A stretch of 64,000 nucleotides of DNA from Kutzneria buriramensis (GTDB lineage: Bacteria > Actinomycetota > Actinomycetes > Mycobacteriales > Pseudonocardiaceae): positions 372,001-436,000 of the forward strand of contig NZ_QUNO01000006.1 in the NCBI RefSeq assembly GCF_003387475.1, written 5' to 3'. The translations under genes and the position numbers were made by a program. The notes below the pieces were generated by a model, which was given only the letters and a program-made list of their open reading frames with translations, made no database searches and had not been told where the DNA came from. Positions within the stretch are counted from its first letter, which is position 1. Every line of letters starts with the position of its first letter. Shown here in pieces: positions 24,329-31,774 of this stretch.

Positions 24329-25495
24329 GTGAAGGATCGGACCGTGCTGCGCACCATCACCCTCGGCCTGGCGGGACCGCACCCGCTGTCCGAGGACCGC
24401 GTCGAGCAGGCCGCCATGCTGCTGCGCGACGCGGCGGCCGCCTGCGACGCCGTGGGCTTCGAGGTGCAGACGCTCCGCATCAGCACCGGCGGCGCGCTCG
24501 ACGACCTGAGCGACCCGGACCTGGTCCGCTACGCGGAACGCCTCCAGTGGGTGCTCGACGACGTCGCCATCGACCACTTCTCGCTCGGAGCCGTGCCCGC
24601 CGCGGACCCGAGCGTGCCGATCGACCGCCTCTCCGTGCTGGAGGACGTGCTAGTTGGCAATCCCGCGCTCAACTGCGCGGTGCAACTGGCCACCGTCGAG
24701 CACGGCATCCGCGTGGAGGCCGCGTTGCCGGTCGCCCGGGTGATGCGCGGCCTGGCCGAACGCACCGACGGAGGCGTGGGCAACTTCCGCTTCGCCGCCC
24801 TGGCCTGCGTCGGCCCGGGGCACCCGTTCTTCCCAGCCGCCCACCACGCGGGACCCGACGCCATCAGCGTCGGCCTCCAATCCGCCGACGTCGCCAGCGC
24901 GGCGCTGGCCGGCGTGCGACCGCTGGACCTCCCGGCGATCACCGGCCGCGTGCGTGACGCCATCACCGCGCAGGCCAAGCCCGTCGTGGACGTCCTCGAC
25001 GCTTTCGCACGGGAGGCCGGACTGGAGTTCGGCGGCATCGACGTGTCGCCGGCGCCGTCGATCGAGGCGGGCATCGCGGCCGCTGTGCAGGCGGGCGTCG
25101 GCGGCCCGATCGGCTCCGCCGGCACGATCGCCGTGGTCGGCGCGATCACCACCGCACTGCGCACGACCGGCCTGCCGACCTGTGGTTACAACGGCCTGAT
25201 GCTGCCGGTGCTGGAAGACGTCGACCTGGCGTCCCACTGGGAGGCGGGCCGGCTCGTCGCCCACCAACTGCTCGCCTACTCCGCGATCTGCGGCACCGGG
25301 CTGGACACCGTGCCGCTGCCCGGCGACGCCTCCGAGACGGAGATCGCCGGCCTGCTGCTCGACACCGCAACCCTGGCCACGAGGCTCGTCAAACCGCTGT
25401 CCGCGCGCCTTTTCCCGGTTCCCGGCCTGCGCGCTGGTGACCGCACGGCGTTCGGCTCGCCGCACCTGACCGACATCACGCTGCCTGGGGACTGA
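24329..25495 (+). CDS. DUF711 (UPF0210) family protein
   Basis: A 388-residue protein of the DUF711/UPF0210 family. Typical features are the early TLGLAGPHPLSEDRVEQAAMLLRDAA, then VGFEVQTLRIST, the GIDVSPAPSIEAGIAAAVQAG block and the late CGYNGLMLPVLEDVDLA. The fold resembles glycyl-radical-type barrels, but the function is unknown. GGGGAGGA nine bases before the GTG fixes the start; the longer upstream frame lacks conservation. It lies 63 bases ahead of the StrR-type regulator in the same direction, so it could be the first gene of the natural-product region or simply its left border. Confidence 0.85.
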   Translation: MKDRTVLRTITLGLAGPHPLSEDRVEQAAMLLRDAAAACDAVGFEVQTLRISTGGALDDLSDPDLVRYAERLQWVLDDVAIDHFSLGAVPAADPSVPIDRLSVLEDVLVGNPALNCAVQLATVEHGIRVEAALPVARVMRGLAERTDGGVGNFRFAALACVGPGHPFFPAAHHAGPDAISVGLQSADVASAALAGVRPLDLPAITGRVRDAITAQAKPVVDVLDAFAREAGLEFGGIDVSPAPSIEAGIAAAVQAGVGGPIGSAGTIAVVGAITTALRTTGLPTCGYNGLMLPVLEDVDLASHWEAGRLVAHQLLAYSAICGTGLDTVPLPGDASETEIAGLLLDTATLATRLVKPLSARLFPVPGLRAGDRTAFGSPHLTDITLPGD

Positions 25496-25558
25496 CTTTC
25501 GACGCGCGTTCGGTGGGGACCCGAACAGCGCCGACGCACAGATATTGGGGGAGTACCG

Positions 25559-26521
25559 ATGGACACGACAGGCTTACCGGCGGTGACCGACCGCCGCCCG
25601 GTGCTCCTGCGCATCGGCGACCTGGTGATCGGCGGATCGCCGCGGCTCGGCGGCGTCGATGACGAACACGTGCGGCTGCTCGCCGAGCTGACGCAGCAAC
25701 TGCCGCCGATCCTCGTGCACCGCAGGACGATGCGCGTGCTCGACGGCGTGCACCGGGTTCGTGCCGCGCAGCTCAAGGGACACGGCATGATCGAGGCCGA
25801 GTTCCACGACGGCAACGAGCAGGAGGCATTCCTGCTGGCGGTGGAGCGCAACATCGCGCACGGCTTGCCGCTGTCGCTGGCCGACCGCAAGGCCGCGGCG
25901 GCCCGTATCCTCGCCGCCTGGCCGCACCGGTCCGACCGGGCCATCGCGGCCAGCACGGGTCTTTCCGACCGCACCGTGCGGACGATCCGGCAGCGTTCGA
26001 GTGCGGGTTCCTCGCAGTCGAACGCCCGGGTCGGCCAGGACGGCCGCGTCCGTCCGATGAGCACGGTCGAGGGACGGCTGCGCGCCTGGGAGATCATGCG
26101 CGCCCGACCCGAGACCGCGCTGCGGGCCGTGGCCGAGTCCGCCGGGGTGTCCCTGGGCACCGTGCACGACGTGCGGGAGCGGATGCGCCGCGGCGAGAGC
26201 CCGGTGCCAGCCCGGCAGGCCACCGCCGCGGCGGCGCCGAGTGCGCCGCCCAGACAACCGGCGAAGCCAGCCACGCCGGCTCGCACCCGCGACGTCCGGA
26301 CCACGCTGGACCGACTGCGCCGCGACCCGTCGCTGCGGTTCACCGAGAACGGCCGCTCGATGCTGCGCTGGCTCGGCATGCACACCATCGCCGTCGAGGA
26401 CTGGCAGGACCTGCTCGCCGGCACGCCCGCACACTGCACGGAGATGATCGCCGAGCTGGCCTGGCACACCGCCGACGCGTGGCAGCGGTTCGCCCGTGAG
26501 CTCGAACAGCGCGAGTCGTGA
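25559..26521 (+). CDS. StrR/NovG-type ParB-like antibiotic pathway regulator
   Basis: A 320-residue DNA-binding activator. Residues 15-100 are a ParB/Srx-like domain with LPPILVHRRTMRVLDGVHRVRAAQLKG and NEQEAFLLAVERNIAHGLPLSLADR. A helix-turn-helix follows at about 120-145 (SDRAIAASTGLSDRTVRTIR). A second helical region comes next, then a Pro/Ala linker and a C-terminal domain ending WQRFARELEQ. Family members such as StrR, NovG and the glycopeptide regulators activate one biosynthetic cluster by binding GTTC-type inverted repeats. A perfect box of that type lies within this gene (25995-26023), and a weaker one lies upstream of the adenylation gene. A bidirectional terminator separates it from the MFS gene. 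Confidence 0.88.
   Translation: MDTTGLPAVTDRRPVLLRIGDLVIGGSPRLGGVDDEHVRLLAELTQQLPPILVHRRTMRVLDGVHRVRAAQLKGHGMIEAEFHDGNEQEAFLLAVERNIAHGLPLSLADRKAAAARILAAWPHRSDRAIAASTGLSDRTVRTIRQRSSAGSSQSNARVGQDGRVRPMSTVEGRLRAWEIMRARPETALRAVAESAGVSLGTVHDVRERMRRGESPVPARQATAAAAPSAPPRQPAKPATPARTRDVRTTLDRLRRDPSLRFTENGRSMLRWLGMHTIAVEDWQDLLAGTPAHCTEMIAELAWHTADAWQRFARELEQRES
25995..26023. promoter_or_regulatory. StrR/NovG-type box inside the regulator gene
   Basis: GTTCGAGTG-N11-CAGTCGAAC fits the known StrR-family site GTTCRACTG-N11-CRGTYGAAC, differing at one position only (G for C at position 7). It lies in the region coding for residues 146-155 of the StrR-type protein. It could serve autoregulation or be a roadblock to transcription. 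Confidence 0.65.
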
Positions 26522-26526
26522 CGACT

Positions 26527-26556
26527 GTGGCCTCGGCGTCGAGACGCCGAGGCCAC
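26527..26556. terminator. Bidirectional terminator between regulator and MFS gene
   Basis: The 14-bp perfect arms GTGGCCTCGGCGTC and GACGCCGAGGCCAC meet over a GA turn, between two convergent genes. Confidence 0.75.
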
Positions 26557-26561
26557 GTTCA

Positions 26562-27878
26562 TCAGTCCAGGTCACGCGCCGGCTCCGGCACCGCGAGCAG
26601 CCCGCCGACCGTCGCCAGTCCGCCGATCACCAGCGCGCCCATGACGAACGTCGTCAGGTTCGCCACCCCGCCGCTCCAGGCGTTGACGAGGGTGGGCACC
26701 AGACCGGCCAGCGCGAAGCTGAAGTTGATCGACAGCGCCACCCCGGACGCCCGCACCGCGGTGGGGAACCGCTGGTTCAGGAACACCGGCATCGGCCCGA
26801 ACGCGCCGACGCTCAGGCAGGACATCGCCACCGTCACCACGGCCACCGGCACCAGCGCCTGCGGCCCGTTCAGACCCGCCAGCAAATGGAACAGCACCGG
26901 CAGCGCGATCGTGTTGAGAACCGCCACGGCGATCATCACCCGCTTGCGGCCGTACAGCTGGCTCAGGTGCCCCACCAGCGGGCCGAACGCCAGCGTCAGC
27001 AGGTTCACCACCACCAGCAGGCCGCTCACCGTGACCGGCGGCAGGTGGTTGACCACCTGGAGATAGGTCGGCAGGAAGCCCAGCGTCAGCAGGAAGTGCG
27101 TGGCGATGCCGAACACCACGGGCATGTTGAGCAGCATCAGCTTGCGGTGCGCGCCGAGCACCTCGCGGACCGGCCGGCGGGTCTTGTTGGCGTCCCGGTC
27201 CCACATCGGCGACTCCTCCAGGAACACCACCAGGACCAGGCTCAGCACCACCGGCAGGCCGCCGGCGAAGAACATCGCCCGCCAGCCCCACGCGGCGAAC
27301 TGGTTGCCGGGAAACGCCTGCAACGCAAGGAAGAGCGCCAACGACGCGAGCACGCTGCCGACCGTCGTGCCGCCGCCGCCCACGATCCCCGACACCAGGC
27401 CACGCCAGCGCGGGCGCACGGTCTCGATGGCCATGGTGAGCGTGGAGGCGAACACGCCGCCGACGAACATGCCCTGCGCCAAGCGAAGCACCAGCAGCAG
27501 GACCGGGGCGATCACGCCGGCGGACGCCTCCACCGGCAGCGCTCCGATCGTGCACGTGACCGCGCCGACGCCGAACAACGCGAGGATCATCGCTCGCCGG
27601 CGGCCGAAGCGGTCGGCGATGCTGCCCATCACCGCCGCGCCGATCGGGCGCATCAGCAGCGTCGCGGCGAGCGTGCTGAACGCGCCGGCGAGCGAGAGAG
27701 CCTTGTTGTCACTGGGAAAGAACAGCGTCGCGATCACCGGCGCCACGAACACCGCGACGTACATGTCGTAGAAGTCCAGGGTGAAACCGACCGACGAGGA
27801 GAGCGTCGCCCGGAATCCGCGGCCCGGCCTCGCCCCCGTCACGGCGCGCGCCGGCGTTCTGTCGATCGTCGTAGTCAT
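26562..27878 (-). CDS. MFS transporter, metabolite:H+ symporter type
   Basis: A 438-residue, 12-helix transporter of the MHS group of the major facilitator superfamily (shikimate, aromatic-acid and citrate relatives). Helix 1 starts GFTLDFYDMYVAVFVAPVIA. Loop 2-3 carries GSIADRFGRRRAMI, and loop 8-9 carries GHLSQLYGRKRVMI. The start MTTTIDRTPAR is chosen because upstream codons are Cys/Arg-rich and unconserved. It is divergent from the aldehyde dehydrogenase gene, with a 188-base shared control region. It may import an aromatic precursor or export the product of the cluster. MHS carriers usually import, so precursor uptake is slightly favoured. Confidence 0.86.
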   Translation of the reverse strand: MTTTIDRTPARAVTGARPGRGFRATLSSSVGFTLDFYDMYVAVFVAPVIATLFFPSDNKALSLAGAFSTLAATLLMRPIGAAVMGSIADRFGRRRAMILALFGVGAVTCTIGALPVEASAGVIAPVLLLVLRLAQGMFVGGVFASTLTMAIETVRPRWRGLVSGIVGGGGTTVGSVLASLALFLALQAFPGNQFAAWGWRAMFFAGGLPVVLSLVLVVFLEESPMWDRDANKTRRPVREVLGAHRKLMLLNMPVVFGIATHFLLTLGFLPTYLQVVNHLPPVTVSGLLVVVNLLTLAFGPLVGHLSQLYGRKRVMIAVAVLNTIALPVLFHLLAGLNGPQALVPVAVVTVAMSCLSVGAFGPMPVFLNQRFPTAVRASGVALSINFSFALAGLVPTLVNAWSGGVANLTTFVMGALVIGGLATVGGLLAVPEPARDLD

Positions 27879-28066
27879 GGAAGCCCCTGATGAGTCGGCC
27901 GAGGCGGCGGAAGGACGCCAGTCTGCGGCGGCTCCGCACCGGTGTCCACACGCGCTCGAACACCGCCAACGGGCCCGAAAAGCCTTGTGCCGCAAGGTTG
28001 ACAGTCCCGGGCCGGGCAGGGGAGTTTGCATCGCGACCGCTCGTTCCGCAGCGCAGGGAGGACACC

Positions 28067-29554
28067 ATGACCGCGACCGCCGAAGTGAGAACGCTGACAT
28101 CGCAGTGGATCGGGGGCGAGTGGACGCCCTCGGACGCGCGGCAGGGCATCGCGGTGACCGATCCGAGCGACGAGACCACGATCGCCACCGTGCCGGCCGG
28201 CACCGAGTCAGACATGCGCCGCGCGATCGCCGCCGCCTCCGGCGCGGCCGAGGCCTGGGCGCAAACCCCCGTGGCGCAACGCCTTGCGTTCCTCGAGCGG
28301 CTGCTGATCGGCCTGGACAAGCACCGCGAGGACCTCGCCGAGACCATCACCAGTGAGGTCGGCGCGCCCACCATGCTGGCCCGCCGCCTGCACGTCGGCA
28401 TGGCGCTGGGCATCGCCGAGTCCTTTGTGGACATCACCCGGAACTTCGAATTCGAGCGCCGGGTCGGCAACTCGCTGGTGGTGCGCGAGGCGGCCGGCGT
28501 GGTCGGCGCGATCACGCCGTGGAACGTGCCGCTGATCCTGGCCCTGCAGAAGATCGTGCCGGCGCTGATGGCCGGCTGCACGGTGGTGCACAAGCCGTCC
28601 GAGCTGACGCCGCTGCACGCGTACCTGCTCGCCGAGATCCTCGCCGAGGCGGACCTGCCACCCGGCGTGTTCAACATGGTCGTCGGCGAGGGCCTGACCG
28701 CCGGCGCCGCGCTGGCCGCGCACCCGGACGTGGACCTGCTGTCGTTCACCGGCTCCGTGCGCGCCGGCCGTGAGGTCGCGCGGCTGGCCTCGCAGCACCT
28801 CGCCCAGGTGCACCTGGAGCTCGGCGGCAAGAGCGCCAGCCTGGTGCTGGACGACGCCGACCTGGACTCGGCCGTGCGGGCCACGGTGGACCAGATCTGC
28901 TTCAACTCCGGCCAGGCGTGCTTGCAGTGGAGCCGGCTGCTGGTGCCCGCCGACCGTTACGACGAGGCGCTGGAGATCGCGGCTCAGACGGCCAACAACT
29001 ACCGGGTCGGGCCGCCGCGCGCGGAGGACACCGACCTCGGCCCGCTGGTCTCGGCGGCGGCCCTGGAGCGGGTGCGCGGCTACATCAACACCGGCATCGC
29101 CGAAGGCGCCCGGCTGGTGGCCGGCGGCCCGGAGCCAGTGGAGGGCCTGCCGGTCGGCCACTACGTGCGACCCACCGTCTTCGGCGACGTCACCGAGGAC
29201 ATGACGCTCGCCCGTGAGGAGGTCTTCGGGCCGGTCCTGTCGGTCATGCGCTACGAGGACGAGCAGGACGCCATCCGGCTGGCCAACAACACCGCCTACG
29301 GCCTGCACGGCTCGGTCTGGTCCGGCGACGTGGACCGCGCGCAGCGCGTGGCCCGCCGGATCCGCACCGGCCAGGTCGACATCAACGGCGGCCCGTTCAA
29401 CATCCTCGCGCCGTTCGGCGGCGTGAAGGGCTCGGGCTACGGCCGGGAATGCGGCGTGGAGGGACTCGACGGCTTCTGCGCCGTCAAGTCCCTCCAGCTG
29501 CCGGTGGAGGAGAACGCCGAGCCGGTCGGCCCCCGGCTGCGTCGCGCGGAGTGA
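28067..29554 (+). CDS. NAD(P)+-dependent aldehyde dehydrogenase
   Basis: A 495-residue member of the aldehyde dehydrogenase superfamily. Catalytic Cys285 lies in CFNSGQACLQW, general base Glu251 in LELGGKSASL, and the oxyanion Asn is in ITPWNVPL. The cofactor loop SFTGSVRAGREV and the closing motif EEVFGPVLSV are standard. GGGAGG five bases upstream sets the start. It oxidises an aldehyde to a carboxylate. In this setting an aromatic or amino aldehyde feeding the acyl-CoA ligase is possible, but catabolic use is just as likely. A strong hairpin ends its transcript. Confidence 0.92.
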   Translation: MTATAEVRTLTSQWIGGEWTPSDARQGIAVTDPSDETTIATVPAGTESDMRRAIAAASGAAEAWAQTPVAQRLAFLERLLIGLDKHREDLAETITSEVGAPTMLARRLHVGMALGIAESFVDITRNFEFERRVGNSLVVREAAGVVGAITPWNVPLILALQKIVPALMAGCTVVHKPSELTPLHAYLLAEILAEADLPPGVFNMVVGEGLTAGAALAAHPDVDLLSFTGSVRAGREVARLASQHLAQVHLELGGKSASLVLDDADLDSAVRATVDQICFNSGQACLQWSRLLVPADRYDEALEIAAQTANNYRVGPPRAEDTDLGPLVSAAALERVRGYINTGIAEGARLVAGGPEPVEGLPVGHYVRPTVFGDVTEDMTLAREEVFGPVLSVMRYEDEQDAIRLANNTAYGLHGSVWSGDVDRAQRVARRIRTGQVDINGGPFNILAPFGGVKGSGYGRECGVEGLDGFCAVKSLQLPVEENAEPVGPRLRRAE

Positions 29555-29560
29555 CCGGCT

Positions 29561-29595
29561 CCGCTACCCGACCGCGACTGGCGGTCGGGTAGCGG
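29561..29595. terminator. Bidirectional terminator, overlaps end of membrane gene
   Basis: Perfect 15-bp arms CCGCTACCCGACCGC and GCGGTCGGGTAGCGG with a 5-base loop lie between the convergent aldehyde dehydrogenase and membrane protein genes. The stop codon and last residues of the latter are inside the stem. Confidence 0.75.
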
Positions 29596-30562
29596 CCCGG
29601 GCGCGCAGCCCGGTGACCGCGGCGAACACCACGAGGCCGACAACGCCCCACACCGCGAGCACGGTGATCGAACCCGCCACGCCGGCACCGCCGAAGTAGT
29701 GCGCGGCGGAAATGGCCGGGATGACCTGGCTCATCGGCAGAATCGGTTGCAGGAACTGGAAGAACGCCGGCAGGAAGTGCGCGAGACCGGCGGGACCGCC
29801 GGTGGTCGGCACGCCGAGCACGACGAACAGCAGACCGGCCAGAGCGATGCCGCGCGGGTTGATCCGCGCCAGCGCCGCCGTGGACGCCGCGACCGCCAGC
29901 GAGAACAGCGCAAGCAGCAGCGCCAGCGTCAGGAAGTGGCCGGTCAAAGCGCCGATCACGCCGTCGGCCAACGTTGCCGCGCCGAAGCCCGCCACCAGCG
30001 CGAAGGTGATCAGCAGCAGCACGTGCACCTCGGCGCGGGCTCCCCGTCCGACCAGCGCGCTCGCCGCGCCGAAGATCAGGCTCGGGAACAGCAGCGCCAG
30101 CACGACGAAGAACGGCGACAGCCCCTGGCGGTCACCCGGCGGCAACGGCGCGGCGTCCACGACGTGCAGGGTCTGGCCCTGCGCTGCGGCGACCTTCGTG
30201 AAGACCTGCGTGAGCACGTTGACCGGCACGCTGCCGCCCGCGCTCGCGACCATCAGTTCGGCGTCCCGGCCGTCCTCGACGAACGCCCCGTGATGGGAGC
30301 CGTCCGCGACCGCAGCCCGCGCCTGACCGGCGTCGGGATAGCGGTCGAACTTGAACGCCCCCGGCTGCTGCGAGTCCACGGCCGCCTGCACGTGCGCGGC
30401 CACGTCGTCCGCAGCCACCAGCGCCACCGGCAGCGACCTGGGCGCCGGGGCGTGGAACGCCGCCAGCAGCGATCCGACCAGACAGAGTCCGAAAACCAGG
30501 CCAACGGCCGCGCCCAGCACGATTCGGCGTTCCGCCGGGCGCAGCCCCCTCTCGTTGTCCAC
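29564..30562 (-). CDS. Integral membrane protein, ABC-2/YhgE-like layout
   Basis: A 332-residue protein with one N-terminal helix (IVLGAAVGLVFGLCLVGSLLAAF) and an outside domain of about 120 residues rich in Ala and Val. It then has about six helices starting FFVVLALLFPSLIFGAASAL and ending VWGVVGLVVFAAVTGLRA. This one-plus-six arrangement is that of ABC-2 permease-related and YhgE/Pip-like proteins. No ATPase gene is near. It is 12 bases downstream of the Rieske gene and read with it, so it may export the product. I cannot assign a substrate. Confidence 0.65.
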   Translation of the reverse strand: MDNERGLRPAERRIVLGAAVGLVFGLCLVGSLLAAFHAPAPRSLPVALVAADDVAAHVQAAVDSQQPGAFKFDRYPDAGQARAAVADGSHHGAFVEDGRDAELMVASAGGSVPVNVLTQVFTKVAAAQGQTLHVVDAAPLPPGDRQGLSPFFVVLALLFPSLIFGAASALVGRGARAEVHVLLLITFALVAGFGAATLADGVIGALTGHFLTLALLLALFSLAVAASTAALARINPRGIALAGLLFVVLGVPTTGGPAGLAHFLPAFFQFLQPILPMSQVIPAISAAHYFGGAGVAGSITVLAVWGVVGLVVFAAVTGLRARAATRPPVAVG

Positions 30563-30574
30563 GATTGCTCCTCG

Positions 30575-31603
30575 TCAGCCGGCCTGCTCGGCGGCGATCA
30601 TGCGTTCGATGATCCGGCGGGCGCGCAGGGCCCCGTTGTCCGCGCGCAAGTTGATCTCGAAAGGATAGTCGGGCTCATAGGGCGCGATCACCCGTTCGAT
30701 CGCCTCCACCGCGTCCACGTCCTGCATCAGCACGCCGGGCGTGCCCTCCTGCCAGATCTGGCTGACGGCCTCGTCGTCGACGTGGTAATCGCGGGCGATG
30801 AGCCAGAAGTAGTGCGCGGACGTCTCCGTTTCCGGCGTCACGCAGTGGACCGCCTTGTGCCGGCAGGCCCGCGGGTCGTCGCTGGCCGCGCCGGCCGGCT
30901 TGGCCAGCACGTGGCTGATGTGGAATCCGGGCGCGGTGTACTCGGCGACCGACTCCCGGTCGATCATGCCGGACAGGCCCATCACCTTCTCGAACAGCGG
31001 CGGGCACAGCACCGACGGCATCGGCCGGGTGACGAACACCGTGTCGCCGCGCACCTCGGTCGTCGCGGGCGTCTCGGCGACCTCGTTGGTGCCGATGGAG
31101 TCCGCGTGCAGGAACGACACGTGCGTCAGATCCAGCAGGTTCTCGTTGAGCAGCTGGGCACGGGCGTTCATGTGCAGCGTGCCACGCACGATCGCCCAGT
31201 CCGGCGAGTCCAGCCACGGATGCACCGGGATCATGCTCTCGTCGGCCTTGTCCGGGTCGCCGAGCCAGATCCACAGCAGGCCGCCGCGGTCCCGCACGGG
31301 GTAGCGGTGCACGCGACAGTTCGGCGGGACGGGGTTCTGGGACGGCACCTTGGTCGCCTGGCCGTCCGGGCCGTAGACGATGCCGTGGTAGCCGCACTCG
31401 ACGCTGTCGCCGGTGAGCTTGCCCAGCGTCAGCGGCATCTGGCGGTGCACGCAGCGGTCGGTGAGCGCGACCGGCGTGCCGTCGACCCTGCGGTAGAAGC
31501 AGATCGGATCACCGAGAATCCACCGCGACAGCAGGGTGCGACCGAAATCCTGGGCGTGGCCCGCGACATACCACTGATTACGCGGAAAGGATTTGGGATA
31601 CAC
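30575..31603 (-). CDS. Rieske non-haem iron oxygenase (VanA-like)
   Basis: A 342-residue oxygenase alpha subunit. The Rieske [2Fe-2S] ligands are Cys51, His53, Cys70 and His73 (DRCVHRQMPL...VECGYHG). The catalytic iron site shows DLTHVSFLH with His161 and His166. It is closest in outline to vanillate O-demethylase-type oxygenases, which hydroxylate or demethylate aromatic rings using an external reductase; no reductase gene is present here. I start it at the GTG because VYPKSFPRNQWYVAG is the normal family start and a TTGACA-N18-TACGAA promoter places transcription at that codon. A TTG at 31639 would add 12 residues. A 42-bp inverted repeat lies just upstream. Confidence 0.88.
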   Translation of the reverse strand: MYPKSFPRNQWYVAGHAQDFGRTLLSRWILGDPICFYRRVDGTPVALTDRCVHRQMPLTLGKLTGDSVECGYHGIVYGPDGQATKVPSQNPVPPNCRVHRYPVRDRGGLLWIWLGDPDKADESMIPVHPWLDSPDWAIVRGTLHMNARAQLLNENLLDLTHVSFLHADSIGTNEVAETPATTEVRGDTVFVTRPMPSVLCPPLFEKVMGLSGMIDRESVAEYTAPGFHISHVLAKPAGAASDDPRACRHKAVHCVTPETETSAHYFWLIARDYHVDDEAVSQIWQEGTPGVLMQDVDAVEAIERVIAPYEPDYPFEINLRADNGALRARRIIERMIAAEQAG

Positions 31604-31609
31604 GCGCCA

Positions 31610-31639
31610 TTCGTAGGGCGGCGGCCGCGTGACTGTCAA
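31610..31639 (-). promoter_or_regulatory. Promoter of the Rieske gene, probably leaderless
   Basis: On the minus strand TTGACA, an 18-base spacer and TACGAA are followed six bases later by the GTG start. This geometry gives a transcript beginning at or next to the start codon. Confidence 0.55.
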
Positions 31640-31647
31640 GGAATTGC

Positions 31648-31689
31648 CGGATCCGTGGTTGAACGCGGTGTTGTTCGATCACGGATCCG
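31648..31689. promoter_or_regulatory. 42-bp inverted repeat, operator between divergent genes
   Basis: Arms CGGATCCGTGGTTGAAC and GTTCGATCACGGATCCG pair at 15 of 17 positions around the 8-base loop GCGGTGTT. It sits just upstream of the Rieske promoter -35 box and 86 bases from the ligase start, so one regulator could control both. No candidate regulator gene is adjacent. Confidence 0.6.
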
Positions 31690-31774
31690 TGGCGCATCCT
31701 TGGGCCTCGCCGCGGCCGGGCGGCTCACTGCCCGATTCGCGCTTTTCGTTATCAATTCGTGGAGGGGCACAGTC

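Noticed and set aside
24051-24332. 93-codon frame overlapping the DUF711 start
   Set aside because: It overlaps the real gene start, has no ribosome site or family resemblance and is Arg/Thr/Ser-rich.
25508-25526. GTTCGG-N7-CCGAAC dyad before the StrR-type gene
   Set aside because: The span is 19 bases, not the 29 of StrR-type sites. It may still be an operator, but there is no family support.
31648-31689. Inverted repeat as a third StrR-type box
   Set aside because: The GTTC/GAAC pieces face the wrong way (TTGAAC left, GTTCGA right) and the spacing is 8, so it was kept only as a separate operator.
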